DNA from: Isotricha intestinalis
Taxonomy: Eukaryota; Ciliophora; Litostomatea; Vestibuliferida; Isotrichidae
DNA length: 29,619 nucleotides
Reading direction: 5' to 3'
Assembly (NCBI GenBank): GCA_023807065.1
Contig: JAJJLU010000581.1
Coordinates: 1-29,619 of the forward strand
Below the pieces are notes generated by a model that did no database searches, was not told where the DNA came from, and saw only the letters and a program-made list of their open reading frames with translations. Below are positions 1-9,971 of the stretch, piece after piece (positions within the stretch are counted from its first letter, which is position 1; the number at the start of each line of letters is the position of its first letter). Position numbers and translations under genes: made by a program.

Positions 1-12
1 CCCCAATCCCCA
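1..12. repeat. Telomere-like C-rich chromosome end
   Basis: The window opens with CCCCAATCCCCA and then changes abruptly to AT-rich DNA. One and a half copies of a CCCCAAT unit at the extreme left end fit a truncated ciliate telomere: C-rich strand at the 5' end, as in the C4A2 repeats of Tetrahymena. From memory and unchecked, a CCCCAAT repeat has been reported for rumen entodiniomorph ciliates. Only 12 bases are present, so chance cannot be excluded. Confidence 0.5.
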
Positions 13-267
13 TTTTATATTCTTAAGATTTGAATAAAAAACAATTTTTTTTTCTTTTATTATTAATAGAATTTAATTTATTTCCAAATTCCCATTATTT
101 TTATTTTATTAAAATAAACATAAATTTTACTTTATTGAACTTAATTAATTGAGTAATTTTATTCTTTATAATTATTTGAATATTTTTTTCATTTTAATTT
201 TTTTTTAATTAGAAATAATTCTTGTTTAATTGAATTATAATTGAACATTTTAAAAAAAGGAAAATAA
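13..267. other. Subtelomeric AT-rich lead, no gene
   Basis: This is plain AT-rich sequence between the telomere-like end and the first start codon, with no open frame worth reporting. It must contain the promoter of the gene at 268. An A-rich stretch directly before the ATG resembles the context of most other starts in the window. Confidence 0.5.
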
Positions 268-1248
268 ATGTCGCAAAAAATAAAAAAGAAAAATATTTTA
301 ATAGTAACTTCACCATATATTTCTAAATCATTATATTATTTTCCCTTATTAGATTTTCCAAACACAATAATGGAAAAAAGCAGAATTGAATATAAATCAA
401 ATTTTTATTATCAATGTAATATAAATGAAAAAAAATATTTGTTTATTTTTTATTTTGTAAATAATACAAATATAAATAATAATATAGAATATGATGGAAT
501 CATTGAAATTTTTAATTCTTTTGATTCATTTGATTTTTTAAGAGAATTTAATAATAAATTTCATTCTTTATTTGGAAATAAATTTTATCCTAAAATTTAT
601 GTTCAATTAAATGAACAAAATTTTGATTTGAAAGAAAATTTTCCAATTTTAATTAAAAATAATTTATTTCAAAATGATTGGGATGATATTTTAAAAAATT
701 TAGTCTTAGAAATCAAAAAGAATAAAAATGATGAATTTCCTTATAATCAAATGATTTATAATAATATTGAATCAAAAAATATAGAAAATGAAATTAAAGG
801 AAAAAAAAATTTATTTCTTAATTTTTTTTATTGTTTAATTTTATTTTTTTCTTTGTATGATTTATTTATTTATTTCACTCAAAATGATTTTTTGAATTGT
901 GATGTTAAAGTAAATGAATTATTTTTATATATTAGAATGATTAGAATAATAGGAAATATTATAATTCCTTTTTTAATTTTATATAATAGAAGAAAAAAGA
1001 AATTAAAAAAAATAAATTTTTGTGTTATATGTATTTTTATAAATATAATATCTTGGATTTTTGAAGAATTAATTATTTTAACTGGGAATTTCCAAGAAAA
1101 TGCAAACAAAAATTTTTATTCTTTTCAATTAACTCATTTTCTATCTATTATATTTTTAGTTTTTATATTTTTTTCAAATAAAACTCCTAAATTAAACAAA
1201 AAAATAAAAGGATATCAAAGTTTAAATGAATATGATAAATATGATTAA
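268..1248 (+). CDS. Four-pass membrane protein with soluble N-terminal half, unknown function
   Basis: The gene encodes 326 residues, starting at an ATG in an A-rich context and ending in TAA. I do not recognise the family. Residues 1 to about 180 are hydrophilic, with alternating short hydrophobic strands (NILIVTS at 9-15, YLFIFYFV at 57-64, YDGIIEIF at 75-82) that could form an alpha/beta domain; no P-loop or other nucleotide-binding motif is visible. Four likely membrane spans follow at about 181-203, 219-239, 249-271 and 285-303, with a strongly basic loop (RRKKKLKK, 241-248) between spans 2 and 3. The C-terminal tail is short and charged. There is no N-terminal signal peptide, so the first span probably inserts the protein. 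It is the gene closest to the telomere-like end. The protein call is secure, the function is not. Confidence 0.8.
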   Translation: MSQKIKKKNILIVTSPYISKSLYYFPLLDFPNTIMEKSRIEYKSNFYYQCNINEKKYLFIFYFVNNTNINNNIEYDGIIEIFNSFDSFDFLREFNNKFHSLFGNKFYPKIYVQLNEQNFDLKENFPILIKNNLFQNDWDDILKNLVLEIKKNKNDEFPYNQMIYNNIESKNIENEIKGKKNLFLNFFYCLILFFSLYDLFIYFTQNDFLNCDVKVNELFLYIRMIRIIGNIIIPFLILYNRRKKKLKKINFCVICIFINIISWIFEELIILTGNFQENANKNFYSFQLTHFLSIIFLVFIFFSNKTPKLNKKIKGYQSLNEYDKYD

Positions 1249-2040
1249 AATAAGAAAAATTAAAAATTAAAATTATTAAAAACCTTTAAAATAATATTAT
1301 TAACCTTCAAAATTTGCATAATAAAAAAAAAGAATATAATATTTTTCAGTGACTTCAAAATTTTTTTCTTTCTTTATCAAAGATTATCAATTAAAGAATC
1401 AATTGTTTTTTCTTTTAATAAATTTAAAAAATATTTTAATTGGTAATTATTATATTGGGAATTTCAAAATTAAGTTTATTTTTTTCCAAAGAATTTTATT
1501 TTTTTCTATAATATTTCAATGATTTTTCAATTGTTTTTCCTATATTTTGATAATGTATTATTTATTTTTTATACTTTTTTGTTTTTTTTATACAGATATA
1601 AATGTATCATTGAATTTTATGCATTTTTTATTTTCTAAATATTATATAAAGATTAGTAAAAAACTAATTTAAAACCTTAAAATTTAATTTAAGGAATAAT
1701 TAAAATAATAAAGTGAATTTCAGTTATTTAAGATTATATTTTTAAATTAATGAATTTAATAATAAAATTTGAGAATAAATAATAAAAGTACAAATTCTAA
1801 TAATTTATAAATATTAATCATTTGATTTGCTTTAATTATGACTGTTATATTCAGCAAAAATTATATTATTATATATTATATAATTATAGATAATAATGAA
1901 AGAAATAACTTAACAATAGTTTTTCTCAACAAAGCTTTATTCAATTATATTTAGAAAATTATTCTATAAAAAAAAGAATATATTTTATTTGTATTTAAAC
2001 AGATAATAATATATCAATAAATAGAAATGATATTTTAGAT
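1249..2040. other. Convergent spacer with a weak coding-like remnant
   Basis: This 792-base gap separates the 3' ends of two convergent genes. It is AT-rich and holds no intact gene. On the minus strand, 1436-1555 reads as a protein-like segment (HYQNIGKTIEKSLKYYRKK, then a TAA, then NSLEKNKLNFEIPNIIITN, then a TAA), and the same frame continues with further TAA codons. This may be a decayed gene or only AT-rich chance. Confidence 0.3.
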
Positions 2041-3594
2041 TTAAAAATAAATAGTATTATTTTCTTCTAAATTAATTGTTTGAAATTTTTCTTCTTTAAG
2101 AATTTCTTTTTCTTTTTTTAAATAAGAATTTATATATTCTTTATATAATATATTTTTTTCTTTTATATCATATTTCCCTTCATTAATTTTTGATAATCTA
2201 ATTGAAATATTTTCTAGATCTCTTATATTTACAAAATTATCAAATGAAAAATTTAAACTTGTAATTAATTTTTTTGTTTCATATATATCTTTTTCTATAA
2301 AATTATCTATTATATTTCTTTTAATTTCATTTTTTAAATTTTTATTATCTATAATTTTATTTATATAATATTTCCTCCAATATCTTTGAATGATAATTAT
2401 ATTTTTATTTTTTTGAGATTTTTTATCTAAATTTATTAAATTTACTTTTTGTTTTTTTTCTTCGATAATTTTTTTGCTTAAAAAAGAAGAAAATTCATCA
2501 AATATATTTTTATCATTTTTATTAATTTCCATATGTGAAATAATATATTCATTATAAAATAAAATCATTTTCATAATATCATAAACATTTATATTTTTAG
2601 GCATTAAAATATTTGAAATAGGAATTGTTTGTTGATTATCATTTCTATGAGATAAAAGAGGATAATTAAATTTATTCGTATTTATTTTTAAAGGAGAAAT
2701 TTTCTTAACTATGATATTCTCTTTTTCAGTATTTTTTTTCACTAATTTATTTTTTTTAATATTTTTTTTATCTGATTTACTATTATTTATAGTTATAAAT
2801 TTTTTAGGTTTAATATGATTATCAGATTCTTTTGATAAACTTTTATTTGAATTAAAAGTAGCTGATAAATCATTATTTTTTGTTTTATTTTTTGGTTTTA
2901 TTTGATAACTTCTATTTAAAGGGTTTTTGATATTAAAAGATTTGTTTTTTTCATAGCTTATTACTTCTAATTTTTTTAAACTATTTTGTTTTTTAAATTC
3001 CTCACCCTTATTATATTTTTTTTCTGATAAATTATTATCTTTTCTAAAATTTGAATTTAAACTAATATTTATATTTGATTGGGAAAAACAATTATTCTTT
3101 AATAATTTTCTTTTATTAAAAGAAATTTTCATTTTATTATAATTTTCATTACTAATTTTATCGGATTTATTAGAATTTTTTTTCTTTATACAACTTACAA
3201 CATTGATTTCTTTTGAACTGAAAGGCTTAATCAATTTTTTCATATTTATAATATCTAAAATTGTTTTTGGTTTTTCATTTTCTTCATTCTTAATATTACA
3301 TTTAAAACCATCACAATTAGAATTAATAGTATTTTTATAATTTACAATTTCAGATTCTTCATCATTTAAATATTTATTTCTTAAAGAATTAAAATTTTTA
3401 TAATCTTTCGGTTTTGAAATGCTTATTTTTTTTCTTGAAATTTTTTTATCAATATTTAATATATTTTGATTTACTTTTTCTAAATATTCAGGAAGCTCAG
3501 CTAAATGACTTAAATTACCTATAAATTCCCCTGGAGAAATAATTGGAACATCATCTTCACTACTAATATCTAATTTATTATCGTTATTATTCAT
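2041..3594 (-). CDS. Lys/Asn-rich protein with one IQ calmodulin-binding motif
   Basis: The gene encodes 517 residues, with an ATG at 3594 and a TAA stop. The N-terminus (DISSEDDVPIISPGEF) is acidic and may carry a short linear motif. Residues 100-330 are low-complexity and rich in Lys, Asn and Ser, and are probably disordered. The C-terminal third is helical and contains one good IQ motif, IQRYWRKYYINK, with I402 and Q403 as the first two key positions; this predicts binding of calmodulin or a centrin-like EF-hand protein. A conserved-looking block (VYDIMKMILFYNEYI) lies shortly before it. Architectures like this are common among cytoskeletal and cortical proteins of ciliates, but I cannot name the family. 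It lies 72 bases downstream of the next gene (3667-7140) on the same strand. Confidence 0.85.
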   Translation of the reverse strand: MNNNDNKLDISSEDDVPIISPGEFIGNLSHLAELPEYLEKVNQNILNIDKKISRKKISISKPKDYKNFNSLRNKYLNDEESEIVNYKNTINSNCDGFKCNIKNEENEKPKTILDIINMKKLIKPFSSKEINVVSCIKKKNSNKSDKISNENYNKMKISFNKRKLLKNNCFSQSNINISLNSNFRKDNNLSEKKYNKGEEFKKQNSLKKLEVISYEKNKSFNIKNPLNRSYQIKPKNKTKNNDLSATFNSNKSLSKESDNHIKPKKFITINNSKSDKKNIKKNKLVKKNTEKENIIVKKISPLKINTNKFNYPLLSHRNDNQQTIPISNILMPKNINVYDIMKMILFYNEYIISHMEINKNDKNIFDEFSSFLSKKIIEEKKQKVNLINLDKKSQKNKNIIIIQRYWRKYYINKIIDNKNLKNEIKRNIIDNFIEKDIYETKKLITSLNFSFDNFVNIRDLENISIRLSKINEGKYDIKEKNILYKEYINSYLKKEKEILKEEKFQTINLEENNTIYF

Positions 3595-3666
3595 TTTTAA
3601 ATCAAATAAAATAATGTAATTAAGAAAAATTTATAATTATAAAAAAAAATTTTAATTTTAATTTAT

Positions 3667-6600
3667 TTATTCATTTAATAATGTAATAAATTCAGAATAT
3701 TGAATAAGTCCATCTTTATTTTTATCAAGAAAAGAATTTAATAATAGAAAATCTTCATATGAAACATTTTCAATATCTAAAACAATAAATAAATCTTTAA
3801 ATTCTTTCCCATTTAAAACTCCATTTCCATATTTATCTAATTTTTCGAATAATTTTTTAGGATTAATTTCTCTTTCATTAAAAACTTTTCTAATTTTTTG
3901 CAGAATTTCATTTAATTTTTTATTTTCTTTAACCTCATCTTTTAAATTTTTTTTCTTAGGTTTCTTCTCAGAAATTTTACTAATATTACTTTCATTTGCT
4001 TTAGAACTAATACTTTCATTTAAATAAACATAATCTTTAACATCACCATTAATAATTCTTTTAAATTTTTTTATCCAAGAATTTTTAATATCTTTATCTT
4101 CTTGAATATATTCTAAAGCAGTTTGATCATACCAATTTTTAATATTAATATCAATACCATTTTTAACTAAAAATAATGCAGCTTTATCACTATAATTTTT
4201 TGCAGCTATATGTAAAGCAGTATTTCCATTATTTTTTTTTTGAGCGTTTATTTTATAATATTTTAATTCATTTACTAATTTTTCTAAAGCATCTAAATCA
4301 TTATTTTTTGAAGCATCCCATATTGAAATTAATTCATAAGTGAAAGATTTAACTCTATCATAATCTGATGGAGATTTTCCCTTTGAATCTTTTTGTTCTT
4401 TTAATTCATTTTTATCACTATCATATCTTGTTAAAAATTTAATAATATCTTTATTTTTATTTATAACTGCCCTATGAAGGATGTTTTGATTTAATTTATC
4501 TCCTTGTGTAATTTCAAAAGAACAAAATTTTTGTTTCTTTTGTAAATTTATTAAAAAATATTTTAACATTTGTATATTATCTTTATTAACTGCTTTTACT
4601 AATAAAGGTTCTTTATTTTTTCCATATTGTCTATTCATTACTATATCTAAAGGAGAAGCATCTTCAAAAAAATGAATTTGATTTTCATATAATATTAATA
4701 TTGCTTTTAACATATTTAAATCATTTAAATCATCAATACACATTGATAATAAATTAGTATTATTATTTGTTAAAGTATCAATTATTTTTATAGCTTGACC
4801 TAATGAAGTTAATTCATCATTTTCTTTAAATATTTCTACATCATCATATAATTGTTTTTCTGATAAAGATTCAAATATTTTTTCTGGTGAATCACATGAT
4901 GAAGGTAAATTAAATACAAAAGAAAAATAAGCCCAATATTTATTTTTTAAAATAAAATGTAAAACAGTCCAACCATTAGAATTTAAAAAATCAACTCTAC
5001 AATTTTTATCTTTAATTAAAAATCTAAATAAATCAAAATTATTAATTAAAACAGAAAGAATTAAATAATTATTATTTTCATAACCAGAAGTAAATTCATT
5101 TATTTTTTTAGTAGAATAAAACTTTAATTTTTCGATATCTAAACTAGAAATATTATTCATAGAAATATTACTTAAATTAGGATTTTGACTAATATTATTT
5201 TTCACATTTATATTAGATTGATTTTTTCCTTTTTTACTATTAAAATTAGCTTCATTTTTAAGTAAATATTGTTGAATAACATCACTACTAGTAATATCAA
5301 TAGGTCTTTTTCCTTGTTGATCATATAAATCAAATTTAGTATGATAATAAACTAATACTTCAATTTTATCTAAATCATTTTGCTGACACACATAATGTAA
5401 AGGATAATTTCCATCTATATCGGCTGAATTAACTAATTTTTTTATTGGAATTTGCTTTTTTTTTATTTCTTCTATCATGTCTGTATTATTTGTTATTACT
5501 GCAGATATTAAATTTTTTTTATTTTTATTTTTACTTTCAAATTCTTCTAAATTACCATCTATATTTAATTTATTATTTTCTCTTTTAATTTCTTCTTCTT
5601 GTCTTTTTTTTATTACTTCTTCAGGTTTCATTGCTAAATTTTTATTTTCTATTAAATTATCGAATTTTTTTATTCTATTTTCACATTCATTTCTGTAACT
5701 TTCACTGTTATCATTTTCTAAATCTTCATCACTATTTGTCTTAAAACACTTTTCAATATATTTTTTCATTCCCAAATAATCATTTTTATTTTCAAAATCA
5801 ATACAATGACAAATTTTATCCAATAAATCAGCACTTGAATATTCTGTACAACAATAATGAATTAAATTTCTTCCATAAATATCTGTACAATCACTTAATA
5901 CAACTCCACTTAATAAAGTTAATTTTATCATTGTCAAATTATTATGAATAATTAAATACATTAAACCATTTCTATCAAATTCATCTTTTTCATTTAACAT
6001 TAAATAAACTTCAATATCATTTTTTGCTCTTAATAAATTTGCTTGTATATATTCACTATTATTATATTTACAAGCACTTAAATAATTGGGAAATTCAACT
6101 TCATCATTTTCATTTGGTTTTAATTGAACATTAAAATTATTAGTAGTATTATTTATAGTCCTTCTAACAACTTTACCACTTTTAATTTGATTCATTTTTG
6201 CAGTATGAATATAAGCACTAATATCAAAATATTTATATTTTTTTTTAAATTCAGTTAATTTCTTTAAATCATAAGGATTATTCTTTAATATTTTTCTTAA
6301 TTCCATTTCAGCATATTCATTAGAATTTTCATTAATTCTAGGTAAAACAGTTGTTTTTTTATTTTTAGAAGAAATACTGTCATTAATAATATTATTCATA
6401 TTATTATTCATCATATCAGGAGATAAATTTGTTCCTCCAATTTCTTCTTCAATTTGAAACATCCCAAAAACATTATTATTATTTTTATTTGTTTTGTTTA
6501 AACTTTCATCTTCAATAGGTTTACTTGATTGAAAACCTTCTCTTAATATTTTTTGAGCTCTTTCATTTGCCTTTTTAGCAATTTCTAATTTTTTTCTTTT

Positions 6601-7140
6601 TTCTTCTTCTGCTTTTTTTCTATCTAAAATCTTTTGTTTATTTTCATTTCTTAAATTTGCATTTTTATTATTTAATTTAGCTAAATGTTCAATTTCTTCT
6701 TGAGTAATTTTTTTCTTTTTTTTCTTTTTAGCAATTTCTTCTTCATATTCTTTTTCAGCTTGTCTTTTAATTTTATCAATAGAATCTAAATTTTTAATTC
6801 TTTGCATATAAGCATCAACTTTATTTAATAATTTTTCAATTCTTTCATTATTTTCTCTAGCTCTAAATTTAGCAGATTTATTTCTTCTATCTAAATATTC
6901 TTTATTTGCTCTTAATTCTTTATCTCTTTTTTCTTTTTCCATTTCTTTTTTAATTTTTTCTTCTAATTCCATTTGTTTTTTCCATTCTCTTGCTTTGGTT
7001 TGTTGTTCTTTTAAACGAATCATTAATATTCTATTTCTTTCTTCTTCTTCTTTTGTTGTATAATCTTCTGGATCTGGAGGTGGCTCTTCACCATAAAATG
7101 AAGTTTCTGCTCCGTTTGCTTCTTTCTTTTCTTCTATCAT
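3667..7140 (-). CDS. Charged-helix / ankyrin / EF-hand protein
   Basis: The gene encodes 1157 residues, with an ATG at 7140 and a TAA stop. Residues of about 30-200 form a long, highly charged single helix or coiled coil (KEEEERNRILMIRLKEQQ and similar runs). From about 350 to 1050 there are ankyrin repeats in several blocks; the clearest are GNYPLHYVCQQNDLDKIEVL, GWTVLHFILKN, NQNILHRAVINKNKDIIKFL and GNTALHIAAKNYSDKAALFL. Two EF-hands end the protein. The last loop, DKNKDGLIQYSE (1139-1150), is canonical, while the first, DKYGNGVLNGKE (1102-1113), has Tyr at position 3 and may bind Ca2+ poorly. It is probably a Ca2+-responsive scaffold, cortical or axonemal by its type. Its start is 78 bases from the divergent TBC gene. 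Confidence 0.88.
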   Translation of the reverse strand: MIEEKKEANGAETSFYGEEPPPDPEDYTTKEEEERNRILMIRLKEQQTKAREWKKQMELEEKIKKEMEKEKRDKELRANKEYLDRRNKSAKFRARENNERIEKLLNKVDAYMQRIKNLDSIDKIKRQAEKEYEEEIAKKKKKKKITQEEIEHLAKLNNKNANLRNENKQKILDRKKAEEEKRKKLEIAKKANERAQKILREGFQSSKPIEDESLNKTNKNNNNVFGMFQIEEEIGGTNLSPDMMNNNMNNIINDSISSKNKKTTVLPRINENSNEYAEMELRKILKNNPYDLKKLTEFKKKYKYFDISAYIHTAKMNQIKSGKVVRRTINNTTNNFNVQLKPNENDEVEFPNYLSACKYNNSEYIQANLLRAKNDIEVYLMLNEKDEFDRNGLMYLIIHNNLTMIKLTLLSGVVLSDCTDIYGRNLIHYCCTEYSSADLLDKICHCIDFENKNDYLGMKKYIEKCFKTNSDEDLENDNSESYRNECENRIKKFDNLIENKNLAMKPEEVIKKRQEEEIKRENNKLNIDGNLEEFESKNKNKKNLISAVITNNTDMIEEIKKKQIPIKKLVNSADIDGNYPLHYVCQQNDLDKIEVLVYYHTKFDLYDQQGKRPIDITSSDVIQQYLLKNEANFNSKKGKNQSNINVKNNISQNPNLSNISMNNISSLDIEKLKFYSTKKINEFTSGYENNNYLILSVLINNFDLFRFLIKDKNCRVDFLNSNGWTVLHFILKNKYWAYFSFVFNLPSSCDSPEKIFESLSEKQLYDDVEIFKENDELTSLGQAIKIIDTLTNNNTNLLSMCIDDLNDLNMLKAILILYENQIHFFEDASPLDIVMNRQYGKNKEPLLVKAVNKDNIQMLKYFLINLQKKQKFCSFEITQGDKLNQNILHRAVINKNKDIIKFLTRYDSDKNELKEQKDSKGKSPSDYDRVKSFTYELISIWDASKNNDLDALEKLVNELKYYKINAQKKNNGNTALHIAAKNYSDKAALFLVKNGIDINIKNWYDQTALEYIQEDKDIKNSWIKKFKRIINGDVKDYVYLNESISSKANESNISKISEKKPKKKNLKDEVKENKKLNEILQKIRKVFNEREINPKKLFEKLDKYGNGVLNGKEFKDLFIVLDIENVSYEDFLLLNSFLDKNKDGLIQYSEFITLLNE

Positions 7141-7218
7141 TTTTTAATTTTATTTATTGGTTATTTTTTTTTTGTTTTAAATTAATGTATATTTTTATTT
7201 TTTATAGGTTTTTAAAAG
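7141..7218. promoter_or_regulatory. 78-base divergent promoter spacer
   Basis: This gap lies between two divergent start codons (ANK/EF-hand protein to the left, TBC protein to the right) and must hold both 5' leaders and both promoters. It is T-rich, with no motif I recognise. Confidence 0.4.
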
Positions 7219-9876
7219 ATGAATGATTATTTTAAAGTTCTTTCTGAATATCAGAATTTATGCAAAGTTAATCAGTTGAATTTAGATAATTTAGTTAATA
7301 TATCTATTGAGATACAAACAATTAAAAATGGATTGAAATTACTTAATTCTAATTTATCCACAAACAATCAAAATAATTTTTTACTTTCTCCCTTTTCAAC
7401 TATGAATAATGCTTTTCAAGTTTTTTCAAAAAACTTTAATAATATAATTACATCATTAGAAGATGAAATTATTTTTCCAATAGAAACATTATCTCAAAAT
7501 AATGAAATTATATCAAAAGAAAATTTAAATTCTTTTAATCAAATGGCAAATACATTAATTGAAAATAAACAACATTTAAATAAAACAATAGATAATTATA
7601 AACAAGCATTAAAAGTTAGTAATATAAAAAATAATTCGGAAGATGATGTAATGAAAAAACAAGCAGCAATAGAGAATTCAAAACAATTATATAAATATGG
7701 AATAGAAAAAATGAATAGAATAATTGAAGAAAGCAATAAAAAATATAATGAAATAAATAAAGGAATTGAAGCAAATGACGAAAGTAGAAATGCAATAATA
7801 AAAGAATTATTAAATAAATATTCTAAAATATGTTATAAAGTTGCAGATATATTTACTGAATATGCTAAAACAATTAAAGAAGAAGTTGTTGAAAAAATTG
7901 ATCCAAAATTTAGAATTATAGTATTTAATCCTCAAAAAGAAAATGAAGATAGATTTAAAAAAGAAGAATATATTGATAATTTCCAAATAGATGATAATGA
8001 AAAAAATAAAGATAAGAATAATAATTTATTTACTGATGAGTTTGAATTAATTAGTGATAATGACATTAATATTAATAAAGGAAAAACTAAACAACAAATT
8101 AAAGAAGAAAATAATAATAAAATATCAAATTTTATCTCTATTTTATTTGGGAATTCAGAAATGCCTTTAGATAAAATTAGTCAAATTATTCAATTTATAA
8201 ATGATTTTAATGGAAATGATTCTCAAAATACAAATTCATATTTGTTTCTTTCAGAATATTTAAAAAAATCAAAAAAATTCGAATTTCCTAATTTAGCAAA
8301 TTTAAATCATTTCTCAAATATTTTAAATACTTTAAGTATAAATGTAAATACTAAAAAAGATAATTATAATAATTTCCTTATTAATGATTTAATTATTCAA
8401 GTTTGTGAAAAAACTAGTCATAAAGACACTTATTTGTATTCTTTATTAGGGAAAAAAAATAAATTTTATGCTACTAAAACTTTTTGGTCTCAATTAATAT
8501 CAAATAAATTTCTGTATTCATTAAATTCACATGTTAAAAAATTAATAGTTGATAAAGAATTAAAAGGAAATTCAAAAGGAGGAGGAAAAATTTATTTATT
8601 AGAATTTTTAGAATTTTCAAAAAAAATAGAAGGTTATAATAAATTGAATGAAGTTAAAAAAGTTTCTTTAGAAAATTATGCAAGAAATGTAATAGATGAA
8701 TTAATAAAAGATAATATATATCATATGGCTAATTTTAAAGTTCCAAGAAATGTTGGTTTAGATGTTATAAATGAGTATTGTAGAAAATTTGGAATTAATC
8801 CTGAAAAAAAAGAATATTATACTGCTTTATTATTAACCGAATTAAGTAAAAATTATAATTACAAAGTTAAAAAATCAATATTAAAATCAACAAAAATTGG
8901 TCAATTAATTTTATTAAAAAATTCATCATTATTTTTATCAAATGCAGATATTTTAAATTTATTTTTAGTAAATAAATCAATAACTGTTTCATTAAAAAAA
9001 AAAGTATTTAAAAGAATATTAAATGATAATGCAAGAACAATAAGTTTAAATAAAAGAATGGAAATATGGGGAATATTATTAAATTTAAAATCCGTCCAAG
9101 AGAAATATTCTTATAAAGATTTTTATGATAAATTAGAAAAAAAATTAATGCCAAATTCAAAAAATAATGAAATAATAGAATTAGATGTAGTAAGGACATT
9201 CTTTGAAGATAATATAGAAGAAAATCAAAACAAAATAAAAAATATATTAATGATATTAAATAACCTTTTTCCTCATATAGGTTATTGTCAAGGAATGAAT
9301 TATATAGCAGCTTTCTTATTACAAGTTTTTGATTATAATGAAGAAAAAACATTTTATTATATGGCAGGGATACTTTCAAATACAGATTTTGGTAAATTAT
9401 TAGAAAATGATTTACGTTTATTAAAAATATTCTTTTTTGTTGTAGAAAAAATTATACAAGTTTTCATTCCAAAAGCATATAAAGTTATTATAAAAAATTC
9501 AATACTTACAAATTATTTTTGTCCTCCCTGGTTTTTAACTTTATGGACAAATGTTTGTCCAGTGTTTAATAAGGAAAATACTCCTTTATCTTCTATGGTT
9601 ATTATTGAAAATTTCTTTGTGGATGGTTGGATAAGTGCAATTAGGGCTGGATATACTGTTTTAAAATATTATGAAAATGATATTTGTAATTTCCCAAAAG
9701 AAGATATTATGCATTTTATTATTAATCAATTACCTAACAAAGATTTATTAAAAAATGAATATTTTGAAACTTTTAGAAAAAAATATAATGAAAGTAGAGA
9801 AGTCATTAAGAAAGAATTAATTTCTAATATAACAAAAATTTATTGTTATGAAGAGAAAAATAATAATATTTCTTGA
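7219..9876 (+). CDS. TBC-domain Rab GTPase-activating protein with helical N-terminal module
   Basis: The gene encodes 885 residues and ends in TGA. The C-terminal TBC domain (about 590-860) should accelerate GTP hydrolysis by a Rab. Both catalytic fingers are intact: the arginine finger R659 in IELDVVRTF (the IxxDxxR motif) and the glutamine finger Q691 in GYCQGMNY (the YxQ motif). Later TBC blocks such as CPPWFLTLWTNVCP and IRAGYTVLKYYEN are also present. Residues 1-230 are helical, with heptad-like Lys/Glu/Asn runs, and could be a BAR or F-BAR-like dimer, although no family signature is decisive. A middle block at about 330-450 (IIQVCEKTSHKDTYLYSLLG, TKTFWSQLI) is well structured but unassigned. 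A Rab gene lies about 1 kb downstream, which makes a GAP-substrate pair worth testing, although clustering is weak evidence. Confidence 0.88.
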   Translation: MNDYFKVLSEYQNLCKVNQLNLDNLVNISIEIQTIKNGLKLLNSNLSTNNQNNFLLSPFSTMNNAFQVFSKNFNNIITSLEDEIIFPIETLSQNNEIISKENLNSFNQMANTLIENKQHLNKTIDNYKQALKVSNIKNNSEDDVMKKQAAIENSKQLYKYGIEKMNRIIEESNKKYNEINKGIEANDESRNAIIKELLNKYSKICYKVADIFTEYAKTIKEEVVEKIDPKFRIIVFNPQKENEDRFKKEEYIDNFQIDDNEKNKDKNNNLFTDEFELISDNDININKGKTKQQIKEENNNKISNFISILFGNSEMPLDKISQIIQFINDFNGNDSQNTNSYLFLSEYLKKSKKFEFPNLANLNHFSNILNTLSINVNTKKDNYNNFLINDLIIQVCEKTSHKDTYLYSLLGKKNKFYATKTFWSQLISNKFLYSLNSHVKKLIVDKELKGNSKGGGKIYLLEFLEFSKKIEGYNKLNEVKKVSLENYARNVIDELIKDNIYHMANFKVPRNVGLDVINEYCRKFGINPEKKEYYTALLLTELSKNYNYKVKKSILKSTKIGQLILLKNSSLFLSNADILNLFLVNKSITVSLKKKVFKRILNDNARTISLNKRMEIWGILLNLKSVQEKYSYKDFYDKLEKKLMPNSKNNEIIELDVVRTFFEDNIEENQNKIKNILMILNNLFPHIGYCQGMNYIAAFLLQVFDYNEEKTFYYMAGILSNTDFGKLLENDLRLLKIFFFVVEKIIQVFIPKAYKVIIKNSILTNYFCPPWFLTLWTNVCPVFNKENTPLSSMVIIENFFVDGWISAIRAGYTVLKYYENDICNFPKEDIMHFIINQLPNKDLLKNEYFETFRKKYNESREVIKKELISNITKIYCYEEKNNNIS

Positions 9877-9971
9877 AAATTTTGAATTATTTATTATTAT
9901 AGTAATAAATTTAAAAAGTTAATTAATATATTTAGAATTAATTAGATTTTTCATTATTTTATTTATTTTTA

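Noticed and set aside
9008..9379. 123-residue minus-strand frame within the TBC gene
   Set aside because: It is a shadow of conserved TBC coding sequence and gives a Leu/Tyr/Phe-rich product with no domain.
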